This document shows, piece by piece, positions 51,956 to 62,757 of a stretch of 64,000 nt of DNA. Every line of letters starts with the position of its first letter. Position 1 is the first letter of the stretch. The DNA comes from Variovorax saccharolyticus (GTDB taxonomy: Bacteria; Pseudomonadota; Gammaproteobacteria; Burkholderiales; Burkholderiaceae_C). The notes under the pieces are model-generated. The model did not search any database, had not been told where the DNA came from, and saw only the letters and a list, made by a program, of their open reading frames with translations. The stretch is taken from contig NZ_JASZYT010000002.1 in assembly GCF_030316765.1 (NCBI RefSeq), positions 186,001 through 250,000 of the forward strand, read 5' to 3'. Both the position numbers and the translations under genes were made by a program.

Positions 51956-54900
51956 ATGCCGAAGAAAGTGTTGATTGCCAACCGCGGCGAGATCGCCGTG
52001 CGGCTGGTGCGCGCGCTGCGCGACCTGGGGCTGGCGAGCGTTGCGGTGCATGCGCGGGACGATGCCGCGGCGCTGCACGTGCAACTGGCCGACAGCGCGG
52101 TGGCGCTCGATGCGACCGGCCCCTCGGCCTACCTCGACGGTGCCGCGCTGGTCGCGATCGCTCGCGCAGAGGGCTGCGATGCGGTGCACCCGGGCTATGG
52201 CTTCCTGAGCGAGCGGGCCGATTTCGCGCAGGCCTGCGCCGACGCCGGCCTGCGCTTCATCGGCCCGACGCCAGAGCAGCTCGCGCTGTTCGGCGACAAG
52301 GCGCGCGCGCGGGCATTGGCCGAGCAATGCGGCGTGCCGGTGATGCCGGGCAGCGCCGGCGCGGTGAGCCTGGCCGAGGCGCAGGCCTTCTTCGCCGCGC
52401 AGCAGGCCGATGGCGCGGGCGTGATGGTCAAGGCGATCGGCGGCGGCGGCGGCCGCGGCATGCGCGCGGTGCTGAACGCGGCCGACCTGCCCGAAGCGCA
52501 TGCACGCTGCACCTCCGAGGCCAAGGCGGCCTTCGGTGTCGACGGCGTCTACGTCGAACGCCTGATGCGCAATGCGCGCCACATCGAGGTGCAGGTGCTG
52601 GGCGACGGCCACGCGGTGGCCAGCCTCGGCGAGCGCGAGTGCACGCTGCAGCGGCGCTTCCAGAAGCTGGTCGAGATCGCGCCCAGCCCCTCGCTGCCCG
52701 AGGCCTTGCGGCTGCAGGTCACGCAGGCGGCGCTGCGCATGGCTCGCGCGGTCGGCTACCAGAGCCTGGGCACCTTCGAATTCCTGGTCGACGAGCGCTC
52801 GACGACACTGCCCTTCGTCTTCATCGAGGCCAATCCGCGGCTGCAGGTCGAGCACACGGTGACCGAGGCGGTCACCGACCTCGACCTGGTGCAGCTGCAG
52901 ATCGCGGTCGCCGACGGCCAGACGCTGGCTGACCTCGCGATCGATGCCGATCGCAGCGCGCCGCAGCGCGGCTTCGCGGTCCAGTGGCGCATCAACGCCG
53001 AGACCCTCGATGCCGACGGCCAGGCCCGGCCGTCCGGCGGCACGCTGGCGCGCTTCGACCTGCCGGCCGGGCCCGGCGTGCGCGTCGACACCCATGGCTA
53101 CGCCGGCCTCGCACCGTCTCCGCACTACGACACGCTGCTGGCCAAGCTGATCGTCCATTCGTCCTCGTCACGCTTCGCCGACGCAGTGCGGCGCTCGCAG
53201 CGCGCGCTCGAAGAGTGCCGCGTCGAGGGGATCGCAACCAATCTCCCATTGCTGCGGGCAATCGCCGAGCGGCCCGAGTTCGCGACCCAGGCGGTGCACA
53301 CGCGTTTCGTCGAGGCGCATCTGGCGGACCTGCTGGCCGCCGCGTCGCGCATCGATGCGGCCGACGCCAGGGCAGCGCGTGGCCTGCCGGTGCCTGCAGG
53401 TGCGGCTTCGCCGCAGGACGAAGACGACGCCCAGGTGGTCAAGGCGCCGATGCCGGCGAAGCTGGTGCAGTTCGAGGTCGATGTCGGCGACCTGGTGCCG
53501 GCGGGCGCGCAGCTGGGCGTGCTCGAGGCCATGAAGATGGAGCATCTGCTGCATGCGCCTTTTGCCGGCCGGGTCGTGGCGCTGCTGGCGGCGCCGGGCG
53601 ACTACCTGGTCGAAGGCCAGTCGCTGGTGCGGCTCGAGGCCGTCGATGCCCAGGCGGTCGAAGCCGAGGCCGAGTCCGCGCACGACCTCGACCGGATCCG
53701 TCCCGACCTGCAGAAGGTCATCGACCGCCACGCGCCGACGCTCGATGCGAACCGCGCCGCCGCCGTGGCCAAGCGCCAGGCCCAGGGCGGCCGCACCGCG
53801 CGCGCCAACATCGCCGACCTTTGCGACCAGGCCGACGATGCGGGCAACTTCACCGAATACGGCGCGCTCGCGATCGCCGCCCAGACCCGCCGCCGCACGC
53901 TCGAGGACCTGATCGCCAACACGCCGGCCGACGGCATGGTGACCGGCATCGGCAGCATCAATGCGAAGCAGTTCGGCGCCGAGAAATCGCGCGCCGTGGT
54001 CATGTCCTACGACTACACGGTGCTCGCCGGCACGCAGGGCATGCGCAACCACCACAAGACCGACCGCATGCTGGGCATCGCGCACCAGCTGCGCCTGCCG
54101 GTGGTGCTGTTCGCCGAGGGCGGCGGCGGCCGGCCGGGCGACACCGACATGCCCATCGTGGCCGGCCTCAACAACCACACCTTCAGCCAGTTCGCGGCGC
54201 TGTCGGGCAAGGTGCCGGTGGTCGGCATCGTGCACGGGCGCTGCTTCGCGGGCAATGCGGCGCTGCTCGGCTGCGCCGACGTGATCATCGCGACCGAGGC
54301 CAGCAACATCGGCATGAGCGGTCCGGCCATGATCGAGGGCGGGGGCCTGGGCAGCTTCGCGCCCGAGCAGATCGGCCCCAGCAGCGTGCAGTCGCGCAAC
54401 GGCGTGATCGACATCCTGGTCAAGGACGAAGCCGAAGCCGTGGCCGCGGCCAAGCAGTACCTCTCGTACTTCCAGGGGGCCACCAGCGAGTGGCATTGCG
54501 CCGACCCGCGCGCGCTGCGGCATGCGGTGCCCGAGAACCGCCTGCGCGTCTACGACGTGCGCGCCGCGATGCGCGGCGTCGCCGACACCGGTTCGCTGCT
54601 CGAGCTGCGCGCCGGCTTCGGTGCCGGCATCGTGACCGCGCTGGCCCGCATCGAGGGCAAGCCGGTCGGCCTGCTGGCCAACAATCCGCACCATCTCGGC
54701 GGCGCGATCGACGTCGAGGCGGCCGACAAGGCGGCGCGCTTCATGCAGCTGTGCAATGCGCACGGCCTGCCGCTGGTGGCGCTGTGCGACACGCCCGGCT
54801 TCATGGTCGGGCCCGAGATCGAGGCGCAGGCGCAGGTTCGTCATGTGTGCCGCATGTTCATGGTGGCATCGCACCTGCGCGTGCCGTACTTCGCGGTGGT

Positions 54901-55255
54901 GCTGCGCAAGGGCTACGGCCTGGGCGCGCAGGCCATGACGGCCGGCGGCTTCGACGCGCCGGTGTTCACCGTGGCCTGGCCGACCGGCGAGTTCGGGGCC
55001 ATGGGCCTCGAAGGCGCGGTGCGGCTCGGCTTCCGCAAGGAGCTCGAGGCCGCCGCCGAGGGCGCCGAGCGCGACGCGCTGTTCAAGAAGCTGGTGGCGC
55101 AGCAGTACGCCAACGGCGAGGCGATCCACATGGCGCAGACGCTCGAGATCGATGCCGTCATCGATCCCGCCGACACGCGCGCCTGGCTGGTGCGCGGGCT
55201 GGCCTCGGCATCGGCCCCGCGGGAGCCGGCGCTGGCCTACGTCGATACCTGGTGA
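51956..55255 (+). CDS. Single-chain biotin-dependent acyl-CoA carboxylase (LCC type)
   Basis: 1,099 residues in one chain. Residues 1-450 are biotin carboxylase (KVLIANRGEIAVRLVRA, IGGGGGRGMRAV, EANPRLQVEHTVTE). A biotinyl domain follows with EAMKME, biotinylated Lys527. Residues about 600-1090 are carboxyltransferase with crotonase-like halves (EYGALAIAAQTRR; FAEGGGGRPGD; CDTPGFMVGPEIEAQAQ). Usual enzymes split these parts over two or more subunits; the single-chain form resembles the homohexameric LCC of Mycobacterium avium and its relatives, which accept acetyl- to long-chain acyl-CoA. It follows an acyl-CoA ligase by four bases. Confidence 0.9.
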   Translation: MPKKVLIANRGEIAVRLVRALRDLGLASVAVHARDDAAALHVQLADSAVALDATGPSAYLDGAALVAIARAEGCDAVHPGYGFLSERADFAQACADAGLRFIGPTPEQLALFGDKARARALAEQCGVPVMPGSAGAVSLAEAQAFFAAQQADGAGVMVKAIGGGGGRGMRAVLNAADLPEAHARCTSEAKAAFGVDGVYVERLMRNARHIEVQVLGDGHAVASLGERECTLQRRFQKLVEIAPSPSLPEALRLQVTQAALRMARAVGYQSLGTFEFLVDERSTTLPFVFIEANPRLQVEHTVTEAVTDLDLVQLQIAVADGQTLADLAIDADRSAPQRGFAVQWRINAETLDADGQARPSGGTLARFDLPAGPGVRVDTHGYAGLAPSPHYDTLLAKLIVHSSSSRFADAVRRSQRALEECRVEGIATNLPLLRAIAERPEFATQAVHTRFVEAHLADLLAAASRIDAADARAARGLPVPAGAASPQDEDDAQVVKAPMPAKLVQFEVDVGDLVPAGAQLGVLEAMKMEHLLHAPFAGRVVALLAAPGDYLVEGQSLVRLEAVDAQAVEAEAESAHDLDRIRPDLQKVIDRHAPTLDANRAAAVAKRQAQGGRTARANIADLCDQADDAGNFTEYGALAIAAQTRRRTLEDLIANTPADGMVTGIGSINAKQFGAEKSRAVVMSYDYTVLAGTQGMRNHHKTDRMLGIAHQLRLPVVLFAEGGGGRPGDTDMPIVAGLNNHTFSQFAALSGKVPVVGIVHGRCFAGNAALLGCADVIIATEASNIGMSGPAMIEGGGLGSFAPEQIGPSSVQSRNGVIDILVKDEAEAVAAAKQYLSYFQGATSEWHCADPRALRHAVPENRLRVYDVRAAMRGVADTGSLLELRAGFGAGIVTALARIEGKPVGLLANNPHHLGGAIDVEAADKAARFMQLCNAHGLPLVALCDTPGFMVGPEIEAQAQVRHVCRMFMVASHLRVPYFAVVLRKGYGLGAQAMTAGGFDAPVFTVAWPTGEFGAMGLEGAVRLGFRKELEAAAEGAERDALFKKLVAQQYANGEAIHMAQTLEIDAVIDPADTRAWLVRGLASASAPREPALAYVDTW

Positions 55256-55301
55256 AGGGCGGGCGCGCGGCCGGCGGCGAGCTCCGTACACTGCGCTTCG
55301 C

Positions 55302-56036
55302 ATGATGCTTTCCCGTCGCCGCGCCGCGCTCCTTGTCGGCTCCCTCGTCCTGGGCGCGAACGCGCCGGCCCCGGCGTGGGCGGCCGATGGCGGCGTGGTG
55401 GTGACCTTCGGCGATTCGATCACGGAGGGCGCCGGAGCGACCGAGGACAACGGACGACCGGTGCGCTACCCCGACCGGCTGGCGGCACGGCTGCGCGCCC
55501 AGCCCGGCCAGGCGCCGGTCACGGTCGTCAATGCCGGCCTTTCGGGCAACCGCCTGCTGGCCGATGGCGTCGGCCTCAAGGGCATCGCCCGCTTCGGGCG
55601 CGACGTGCTGGCGCTCCCTGGCGTCACGCACGTGGTGATCATGATCGGCATCAACGACATCGGCTTCAGCATGCCCGAAGGCGCGGCCGGTCCGATCCGC
55701 GGACAGCCGGCGGCCGAGGAGATCACCGCCGGCCTTCAGCTGCTGATCCGGCAGGCGCAGGAGCGCGGCATCAAGGTGCTGCTCGGCACGCTGCCGCCGT
55801 TCAAGGGCGCGAGCTACTGGAGCAAGGAGAAGGAGTCCCGCCGCGATGCAGTGAACCGCTGGATTCGCAGCCGCCGCAATGTGGCGGCCGTGGTGGACTT
55901 CGATGCGGCGATGCGCAATCCCGCCGATCCGCAGGCCTTGAACCCGCTGCACGACAGCGGCGATCACCTTCACCCGGGCAACGCGGGCTACGCCGCGATG
56001 GCGGACGCGATCGACCTGCGGACACTGCGCAAATAG
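55302..56036 (+). CDS. Secreted SGNH/GDSL hydrolase
   Basis: 244 residues. Signal peptide ending APAWA-A. The SGNH blocks are present: block I TFGDSITEGAG, block II NAGLSGNRLL, block III IGINDIG and block V DHLHPGNAGY with the catalytic Asp and His. Members hydrolyse esters of lipids, acyl sugars or other carbohydrates in the periplasm or outside. Two ATGs at 55302 and 55305 are possible. It follows the carboxylase gene by 46 bases. Confidence 0.87.
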   Translation: MMLSRRRAALLVGSLVLGANAPAPAWAADGGVVVTFGDSITEGAGATEDNGRPVRYPDRLAARLRAQPGQAPVTVVNAGLSGNRLLADGVGLKGIARFGRDVLALPGVTHVVIMIGINDIGFSMPEGAAGPIRGQPAAEEITAGLQLLIRQAQERGIKVLLGTLPPFKGASYWSKEKESRRDAVNRWIRSRRNVAAVVDFDAAMRNPADPQALNPLHDSGDHLHPGNAGYAAMADAIDLRTLRK

Positions 56037-56150
56037 CCTTGAAGCCGCAGCCACGCGGGTCACAGCTCTACACAACACTTCGCTTGCCGCTTACAGGAAA
56101 TTGACATGGCGCAGGGAGGATGAAGGCTCCAACAACTCGAAGGAGTCCTC

Positions 56151-56525
56151 ATGAAGAAACTTGCAGTCAGCCTTGCCGTCGGTGCCGCCTCGCTGTTGTC
56201 GCTCGGCGCCGCCGTGGTTCCGGCGAACGCGCAGGCGCAGCCGGGCGTCGTGGTCCGCGTGGCACCGCCGCCTCCGCGTCCAGAACACGTGCCGCCGCCG
56301 CGCAAGGGCTACGTGTGGGCACCGGGCCACTACGAGTGGAACGGCCACCGCTATGTGTGGAACAAGGGAACCTACATGCGGGCGCGCAACGGCTATGCCT
56401 ATCGCGCTCCGCAATGGGACGAGCGCGATGGCCGCTGGGAGTACCAGCGCGGTGGCTGGGACCGTGACCGCGACGGCGTGCCGAACGCGCACGACCGCCG
56501 GCCGGACAATCCGAACCGCAGCTAG
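56151..56525 (+). CDS. WXXGXW-repeat (BcpO-like) exported protein
   Basis: 124 residues with a signal peptide (LLSLGAAVVPANA-Q). The core GYVWAPGHYEWNGHRYVWNKGTY carries two copies of the W-x-x-G-x-Y/W repeat found in the YXWGQ/BcpO family of betaproteobacterial exported proteins. The tail resembles a calcium-binding DxDxDG loop (DRDRDGVPNAHD). Function unknown; an AAGGAG site supports the ATG. Confidence 0.72.
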   Translation: MKKLAVSLAVGAASLLSLGAAVVPANAQAQPGVVVRVAPPPPRPEHVPPPRKGYVWAPGHYEWNGHRYVWNKGTYMRARNGYAYRAPQWDERDGRWEYQRGGWDRDRDGVPNAHDRRPDNPNRS

Positions 56526-57247
56526 AACAGCTTGAAGACCAGCGGCATCAGCAGGGCGGCGAGCACGACCTGCATGCCGAGCGCCAGCCCGGCATAGGCG
56601 CCGGCGTCGGCGTTCACGTGCAGGGCACGTGCCGCGCCGATGCCGTGGGCGGCCGTACCGAGGCCGAAGCCGCGGGCCGCGAAGCCCGTGGCATCGGTGC
56701 CGATGCGCAGCGCGTCGAAGAGGTACTTGCCCGACAGCGCGCCGATCATTCCGGTGAGCACGGCGAACACGGCCGACAGCGCCGGGATGCCGCCGATCTT
56801 TTCGGAGATGCCCATCGCCACCGGCGCAGTGACCGACTTGGGTGCCAGCGAGAGCACGACGTCGTGCGGCAGGCCAAAGGCCCAGCCCAGTGCCACCGCG
56901 GAGCCGCCTGCAGCCGCGCCGCCGAGCAGCGAGGCCATCAGCAAGCGGCCGAAGCGGGCCCGCAGTTCGGCGCGCCGCTGCCACAGCGGCCAAGCCAGCG
57001 CGACCACCGCCGGGCCGAGCAGGAAATGGATGAATTGCGCGCCGGCGAAGTAGGTCGGGTAGTCGACCCGGGTGGCCAGCAGGCCGCCCGCCAGCACCAC
57101 CACCGACCACAGCACCGGATTGGCCCAGGGCGCGCCGCCGGCGCGGGTGTAGGCGGCGTTCGCCAGCAGGTACACGACCAGGGTCGCGGTCAGCCCGAAC
57201 AGCGGCGTCGCCGACAGGTAGATCCACAGCTCGACGAAACGCGGCAT
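56522..57247 (-). CDS. lrgB: LrgB/CidB-family membrane protein
   Basis: 241 residues with about seven or eight hydrophobic segments. Conserved stretches FLLGPAVVALAWPLWQRR, ALGWAFGLPHDVVLSLAPKSVTAPVAMGI and IGGIPALSAVFAVLTGMIGAL match LrgB. With LrgA it forms a system proposed to modulate murein hydrolase export or pyruvate and glycolate transport. The start lies four bases after the lrgA stop, so the pair is coupled. Confidence 0.9.
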   Translation of the reverse strand: MPRFVELWIYLSATPLFGLTATLVVYLLANAAYTRAGGAPWANPVLWSVVVLAGGLLATRVDYPTYFAGAQFIHFLLGPAVVALAWPLWQRRAELRARFGRLLMASLLGGAAAGGSAVALGWAFGLPHDVVLSLAPKSVTAPVAMGISEKIGGIPALSAVFAVLTGMIGALSGKYLFDALRIGTDATGFAARGFGLGTAAHGIGAARALHVNADAGAYAGLALGMQVVLAALLMPLVFKLF

Positions 57248-57251
57248 GCGG

Positions 57252-57599
57252 CTAGGCCTTCTTGCGGCGGTCGGGCCAGTAGAGCACCAGCGCGGTCACC
57301 GCGAGGCCGATCCAGGTCGACAGCGCGATCACCACCAGCATGCGCCCGCCGTACTGGCCGAGCAGCGCGAGGTGCGTCATGACGCCGACGCCGACCGGCA
57401 CGAACAGCAGCGACAGGTGCGCCAGCAGGAAGCTCGCGCATTCGGCGACCGGTTCGCGCACCACCGCGAAGCGCAGTCCCGCGAGCATCAGCATCATGCC
57501 GAGCACCGGACCCGGCAGCGGCAGCGACAGGCCACGCGAGAGCAGTTCGCCGATCGACTGGAACACCAGCAGCCAGGCCATGCCGCGCAGACCGTTCAT
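57252..57599 (-). CDS. lrgA: LrgA/CidA-family holin-like protein
   Basis: 115 residues with four hydrophobic segments. FQSIGELLSRGLSLPLPGPVLGMMLMLAGL and FVPVGVGVMTHLALLG are the LrgA family core. It precedes lrgB and starts 18 bases after the purU stop on the same strand, so expression may be linked to purU. Confidence 0.9.
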   Translation of the reverse strand: MNGLRGMAWLLVFQSIGELLSRGLSLPLPGPVLGMMLMLAGLRFAVVREPVAECASFLLAHLSLLFVPVGVGVMTHLALLGQYGGRMLVVIALSTWIGLAVTALVLYWPDRRKKA

Positions 57600-57617
57600 G
57601 GCAGGCTCAGACTCCCG

Positions 57618-58463
57618 TCACTTGAAGACCACGGTCCGGTGGCCGTTGAGCAGCACCCGGTGCTCGCTGTGCCACTTGACGGCCCGCGCCAGCACCTGGC
57701 TCTCGGTGTCGCGGCCGCGCGCGGTCAGCGCCTCGACGGTGTCGGTGTGGTCGGCTCGCTCCACGTCCTGCTCGATGATCGGGCCTTCGTCGAGGTCGGC
57801 CGTCACGTAGTGGGCGGTGGCGCCGATCAGCTTCACACCGCGGTCATGGGCTTGGTAGTAGGGCTTGGCGCCCTTGAAGCTCGGCAGGAACGAGTGATGG
57901 ATGTTGATCGCCCGGCCGGCCAGCTTGCCGCACAGGTCGTTGCTCAGGATCTGCATGTAGCGCGCCAGCACCACCAGCTGGGCGCCTTCGGCCTCGATGA
58001 TCTCGAGCTGCTTCGCCTCGCCCTGCGCCTTGGTCGCGGCGGTCACCGGGATGTGGTGGAAGGGCACGTTGTAGCTCGCCGCCAGCTGGTAGAAGTCGCG
58101 GTGGTTCGAGATGATGGCGCGCACGTCGATCGCCAGCAGGCCGCTCTTCCAGCGGAACAGCAGGTCGTTGAGACAGTGGCCTTCCTTGCTGACCAGGATC
58201 ACGGTCTTCATCGGTTCGGCCGCGGGGTGCAGCTTCCAGCGCATGCCGAACTCGGTGGCCAGGGCGGCGATCTGCTCGCGCAGGACGCTCTCCCCCTGCT
58301 CGCAGGCGAAGCGCACGCGCATGAAGAAAAGCCCGGTGTCGTGGTCGTTGTACTGCGCCGCTTCTTCGATGTTGCCGCCGCGCTCGAGCAGGAAACCGGA
58401 GACGGCATGCACGATGCCCGTGCGGTCGGGGCAGGAGAGGGTGAGGATGTACGCGGGGTTCAT
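57618..58463 (-). CDS. purU: Formyltetrahydrofolate deformylase PurU
   Basis: 281 residues. An N-terminal ACT domain (ILTLSCPDRTGIVHAVSGFLLERGGNIEEAAQY) is followed by a formyltransferase-like domain with ILVSKEGHCLNDLLFRW, AIISNHRD, NIHHSFLPSFKGAKPY and GATAHYVTADLDEGPII. It releases formate from 10-formyl-THF for purine synthesis. The ATG at 58463 was preferred over one four codons upstream because it yields the family-standard start. It diverges from an aminotransferase gene. Confidence 0.92.
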   Translation of the reverse strand: MNPAYILTLSCPDRTGIVHAVSGFLLERGGNIEEAAQYNDHDTGLFFMRVRFACEQGESVLREQIAALATEFGMRWKLHPAAEPMKTVILVSKEGHCLNDLLFRWKSGLLAIDVRAIISNHRDFYQLAASYNVPFHHIPVTAATKAQGEAKQLEIIEAEGAQLVVLARYMQILSNDLCGKLAGRAINIHHSFLPSFKGAKPYYQAHDRGVKLIGATAHYVTADLDEGPIIEQDVERADHTDTVEALTARGRDTESQVLARAVKWHSEHRVLLNGHRTVVFK

Positions 58464-58555
58464 AAGGGCGCACATTGTCGCAGGGGCCGACGGCAGGCCG
58501 CGGCTGGTGCCAAAATGCCCCGTTCCCGACAGTCCGACCTCTCAGGAGTGAATAC

Positions 58556-59873
<1,318 letters not shown>

Positions 59874-59890
<17 letters not shown>

Positions 59891-60701
59891 CGCCGGCGCA
59901 ATAGTCCTTCTCGGGCAGCGCCGGGGTCGGCCAGACGGCGTCGAAGCTGCCGGGGGCGCTGTCGGCGGCCGAGCCTGCCTGCATCCGCACCGCCTTCGCC
60001 GAGACATCGGTCGGCAGGTGCTGGGGCACGCCGAGCAGCTTGTTGCTGTGGCCGGCGCCGCTGACCAGCAGCACGGTCTTGCCAGGCGCCTTCGCCTTGA
60101 CGACGGCCTGCGCCATCGCCCGGTCGCGCGCGACCTGGATCCGCGTCATCGGGACGATCTGCGATTCGGGCAGCAGGTTGCAGTGGCCGCTGCGCACCGC
60201 CTCCTGCTGGGCGGCCCGGGCGGCGTCCGACAGCTGGGCATCGAGCGAGACATCGGCCATCGCATCCCGCATGTGGGCGCGTTTCAGGTTGGCGCCGACC
60301 ACCGGCACCCCCGCGCGCACCGCGGCCATCACCACCGGCCCGTAGGCGGCCCAGGGCCAACCCTTGTCGTTCCAGCTGAGGGCGGTCTGCACCTGGGCCT
60401 CGGTCGCATCGACCGGCAGATGGGCGGTGCTGTTGCCCTCTTCCGCCATCTCGAGCGCCACGGCGGCGAGCTTGCCGCGTTGGGCCAGCGCCTCGACGGT
60501 TTCGCGTTCGATCTGCTGGTGTTCGGCGGCGTCGTGCTGTTCGCCCAGCAGCAGGGCGTCGGTCGGCAGCAGCGCAGCCGCCCGGCGCGAGATCGGCGCG
60601 TCGGTGGGCGCCGGCGTGGTGCAGGCGGCGAGCATCGCGGCGAGCGCCAGCGCGAGGCAGGAAAGGTGTCGTGCTTGGGCGGGAATCCGTTTCGAGAGCA
60701 T
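59874..60701 (-). CDS. ChaN-family (haem-binding uptake) lipoprotein
   Basis: 275 residues. Signal peptide and lipobox MLAAC (Cys near 27). The family signature DALLLGEQHDAAEHQQIERETVEALAQRG, VALEMAEEG, and PGKTVLLVSGAGHSNKLLGVPQHLP matches ChaN/EreA-like folds, in which one His binds iron or haem. Outer-membrane or periplasmic location expected. A role in haem iron handling is inferred from the family only. Confidence 0.83.
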
Positions 60702-60727
60702 CCGCGGATGCTAACCCGCGCGTTGCC

Positions 60728-61639
60728 TCAGGCCTCGGCGCGGCGCATGCCGGCCGGCAGCGGCTGGGCCCGCAGGCAGGAGATCAGGCATTGGGCGGTC
60801 GGGGTCAGGCGGGCGTTGCGCAAGGTCACGATGCTGATCCGAGCCGGGGGGATGGGCTCCCGCAGCGAGAGCGCCACCACGCCGCGCGGCGTCAGCTCCT
60901 GCTCGATCAATGCCGCGGACAGCAAGGCGAAGGCATCCATGCGCGTCAGCAGGTGCATGGCGATCGCGAAGGACTCGCATTCGAGCATGCGTGCCGGCGC
61001 CGGCTGGCCGTGCGAGGCGAACAGCTGCGCGACGAAGTCCTGGTCGGGCGCGTAGCCGGGCGCCACCCACAGGTGTTCGTTGAGCTCGCGGATCGAGCCG
61101 GCGGCGGCGAACGGGTGCTGCCGCCTGGCCGCGACCATCAAGGACATGTCGAACAGCGGCTGCTGGTGGAAGGCGGTGCCCAGGCTGCCCGAGAGGGTGT
61201 TGACGACCATGAAGTCGAGCGTGCCGTCCTGCAGCTTGCGCAGCGCCAGCGGCACCGGGTCTTCGTTGATGCTGACGCGGGCGCGGGGCATCTGCCGCTG
61301 AAAGCTCTCCAGCGCCGGCGGCAGCAGGGTCAGGCCGACGGTGGAGGTCAGCGCCACCGCCACCCGCCCGTTGGCGCCCTCCTTCATGAACTGCAGCTCC
61401 TCGCGGGTGCGGCGCATTTCCTCGACCAGCAGGCTGGCGCGCACCTGGAAGGCGAGGCCCGCCTCGGTCAGTTCCACGCCGCTGATGCTGCGCCTCAGCA
61501 GGGGCACGTCGAGGTCGCGCTCGAGCTCGCGCATGGTGCGCGTGACCGCCGGCTGCGACACGAACAAGGCGCGTGCGGCGGCATGGATGCTGCGGTGTTC
61601 CGCCACCGCCAGGAAAGTGCGCAGTTGCTGGGGCTTCAT
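60728..61639 (-). CDS. LysR-family regulator of the Bug receptor/DUF2817 pair
   Basis: 303 residues. Winged helix: LRTFLAVAEHRSIHAAARALFVSQPAVTRTMRELERDLDVPLLRR. The effector domain is typical (VAVALTSTVGLTLLPPALESF; DFMVVNTLSGSLG). The ATG at 61639 was chosen over an upstream in-frame extension which reaches into the divergent promoter. It diverges from a Bug/TctC receptor gene at 125 bases and is the likely local controller. Confidence 0.88.
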   Translation of the reverse strand: MKPQQLRTFLAVAEHRSIHAAARALFVSQPAVTRTMRELERDLDVPLLRRSISGVELTEAGLAFQVRASLLVEEMRRTREELQFMKEGANGRVAVALTSTVGLTLLPPALESFQRQMPRARVSINEDPVPLALRKLQDGTLDFMVVNTLSGSLGTAFHQQPLFDMSLMVAARRQHPFAAAGSIRELNEHLWVAPGYAPDQDFVAQLFASHGQPAPARMLECESFAIAMHLLTRMDAFALLSAALIEQELTPRGVVALSLREPIPPARISIVTLRNARLTPTAQCLISCLRAQPLPAGMRRAEA

Positions 61640-61764
61640 CGGGCTGGCATCGGCGATGGGATAACGAAAGCTGATCTTTGAGCCAAAGATTTTGTCTTTT
61701 CCGAATCGGGTGGCTTTTATAGCATCCATGGGCTGCCGCACCCCGCACTCCCGAAGGACCCCCC

Positions 61765-62757
61765 GTGAACCTCAAGAAGACGCTCTCGATCTGCCTGGCC
61801 TCCCTGTTTCTGGCCGTCGGCGCCAGGGCCGCAGATCCCTACCCCTCGAAGCCGGTGAACCTCATGGTTCCCTATCCCGCCGGCGGTTCGTCGGACGTGA
61901 TCGCCCGCGTGATCCACACGCCGCTGTCCAGGCTGCTGGGCCAGCCGGTATTGGTGGAGAACCTGGGCGGGGCCGGAGGCGCCATCGGCGCGCAGAAGGT
62001 GCTCAATGCGCCGAGCGACGGCTACTACCTGTTCCAGGGTTCTTCCAACGAGACCATCCTGGTGCCGCTGGCGAATGCGGCCATCAAGTACAAGAGCGAC
62101 GACTTCCGCCTGATCCAGATGATCGGGGTGGCGCCGATGGTGCTGATGGCCCGCAAGGACCTGCCCGCCAACGACATGGACGAGTTCATCGCGCTGGCCC
62201 GCAGCGCCTCCCCCACCAAGCCGCTGACCTTCGGCAGCGTGGGCTACGGCTCGCTCTATCACATGCTCGGCGAACATCTGGCCGAGCGGCTGGGCGCCAC
62301 CATGACGCACGTGCCCTACAAGGGCGGCGCGCCGCTGATGCAGGACTTGGGCGCGGGAACCATCGACTTCATGCTGGCGCCGATCCAGCAGCAACTGATC
62401 GGCATGACCGAATCGGGCCGCCTGAAGATCATCGGAACGCTGGCGCCATCCGGCAAGACCGAGGTGCCGATGCTCAAGAACTTCCCCAGCGTGAACGACA
62501 GCAAGGGCCTCAAGGATTTCAGCTTCCACCTCTGGCATGGCTATTTCGTTCGCAAGGACACGCCCGAAGAGGTGGTGCAGCGGCTGCACGCGGCGCTTAA
62601 CACCGTGCTGGCCGATCCGGCGGTGCGCAGCCAGCTCGAAGCGCAGGGCCTCATGATGGCGCCGGCCACGACCCTGGCCGAGGCTTCGCGCGGCTATGCC
62701 GCCGAGGCGGGCCGGCTGCGCGCCATCGCGAAGTCGATCAAGCTCGAGGCGAAGTAG
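61765..62757 (+). CDS. Bug/TctC-family tripartite tricarboxylate transporter receptor
   Basis: 330 residues, GTG start after a GAAGGA site. Signal peptide (CLASLFLAVGARA-A) followed by the Bug fold: YPSKPVNLMVPYPAGGSSDVIAR, GQPVLVENLGGAGGAIGAQKV, GYGSLYHMLGEHLAERLGATMTHVPYKGGAPLMQDL. Such receptors are amplified in Comamonadaceae and usually lack adjacent TctA/TctB membrane genes, as here. The stop is directly followed by the next ATG. Ligand unknown. Confidence 0.92.
   Translation: MNLKKTLSICLASLFLAVGARAADPYPSKPVNLMVPYPAGGSSDVIARVIHTPLSRLLGQPVLVENLGGAGGAIGAQKVLNAPSDGYYLFQGSSNETILVPLANAAIKYKSDDFRLIQMIGVAPMVLMARKDLPANDMDEFIALARSASPTKPLTFGSVGYGSLYHMLGEHLAERLGATMTHVPYKGGAPLMQDLGAGTIDFMLAPIQQQLIGMTESGRLKIIGTLAPSGKTEVPMLKNFPSVNDSKGLKDFSFHLWHGYFVRKDTPEEVVQRLHAALNTVLADPAVRSQLEAQGLMMAPATTLAEASRGYAAEAGRLRAIAKSIKLEAK

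Noticed and set aside
50236..51981. Extension of the TetR frame through the acyl-CoA ligase region, which would give an 812-residue protein.
   Set aside because: Only the last 230 residues look like TetR; the rest is low-complexity antisense of the ligase gene.
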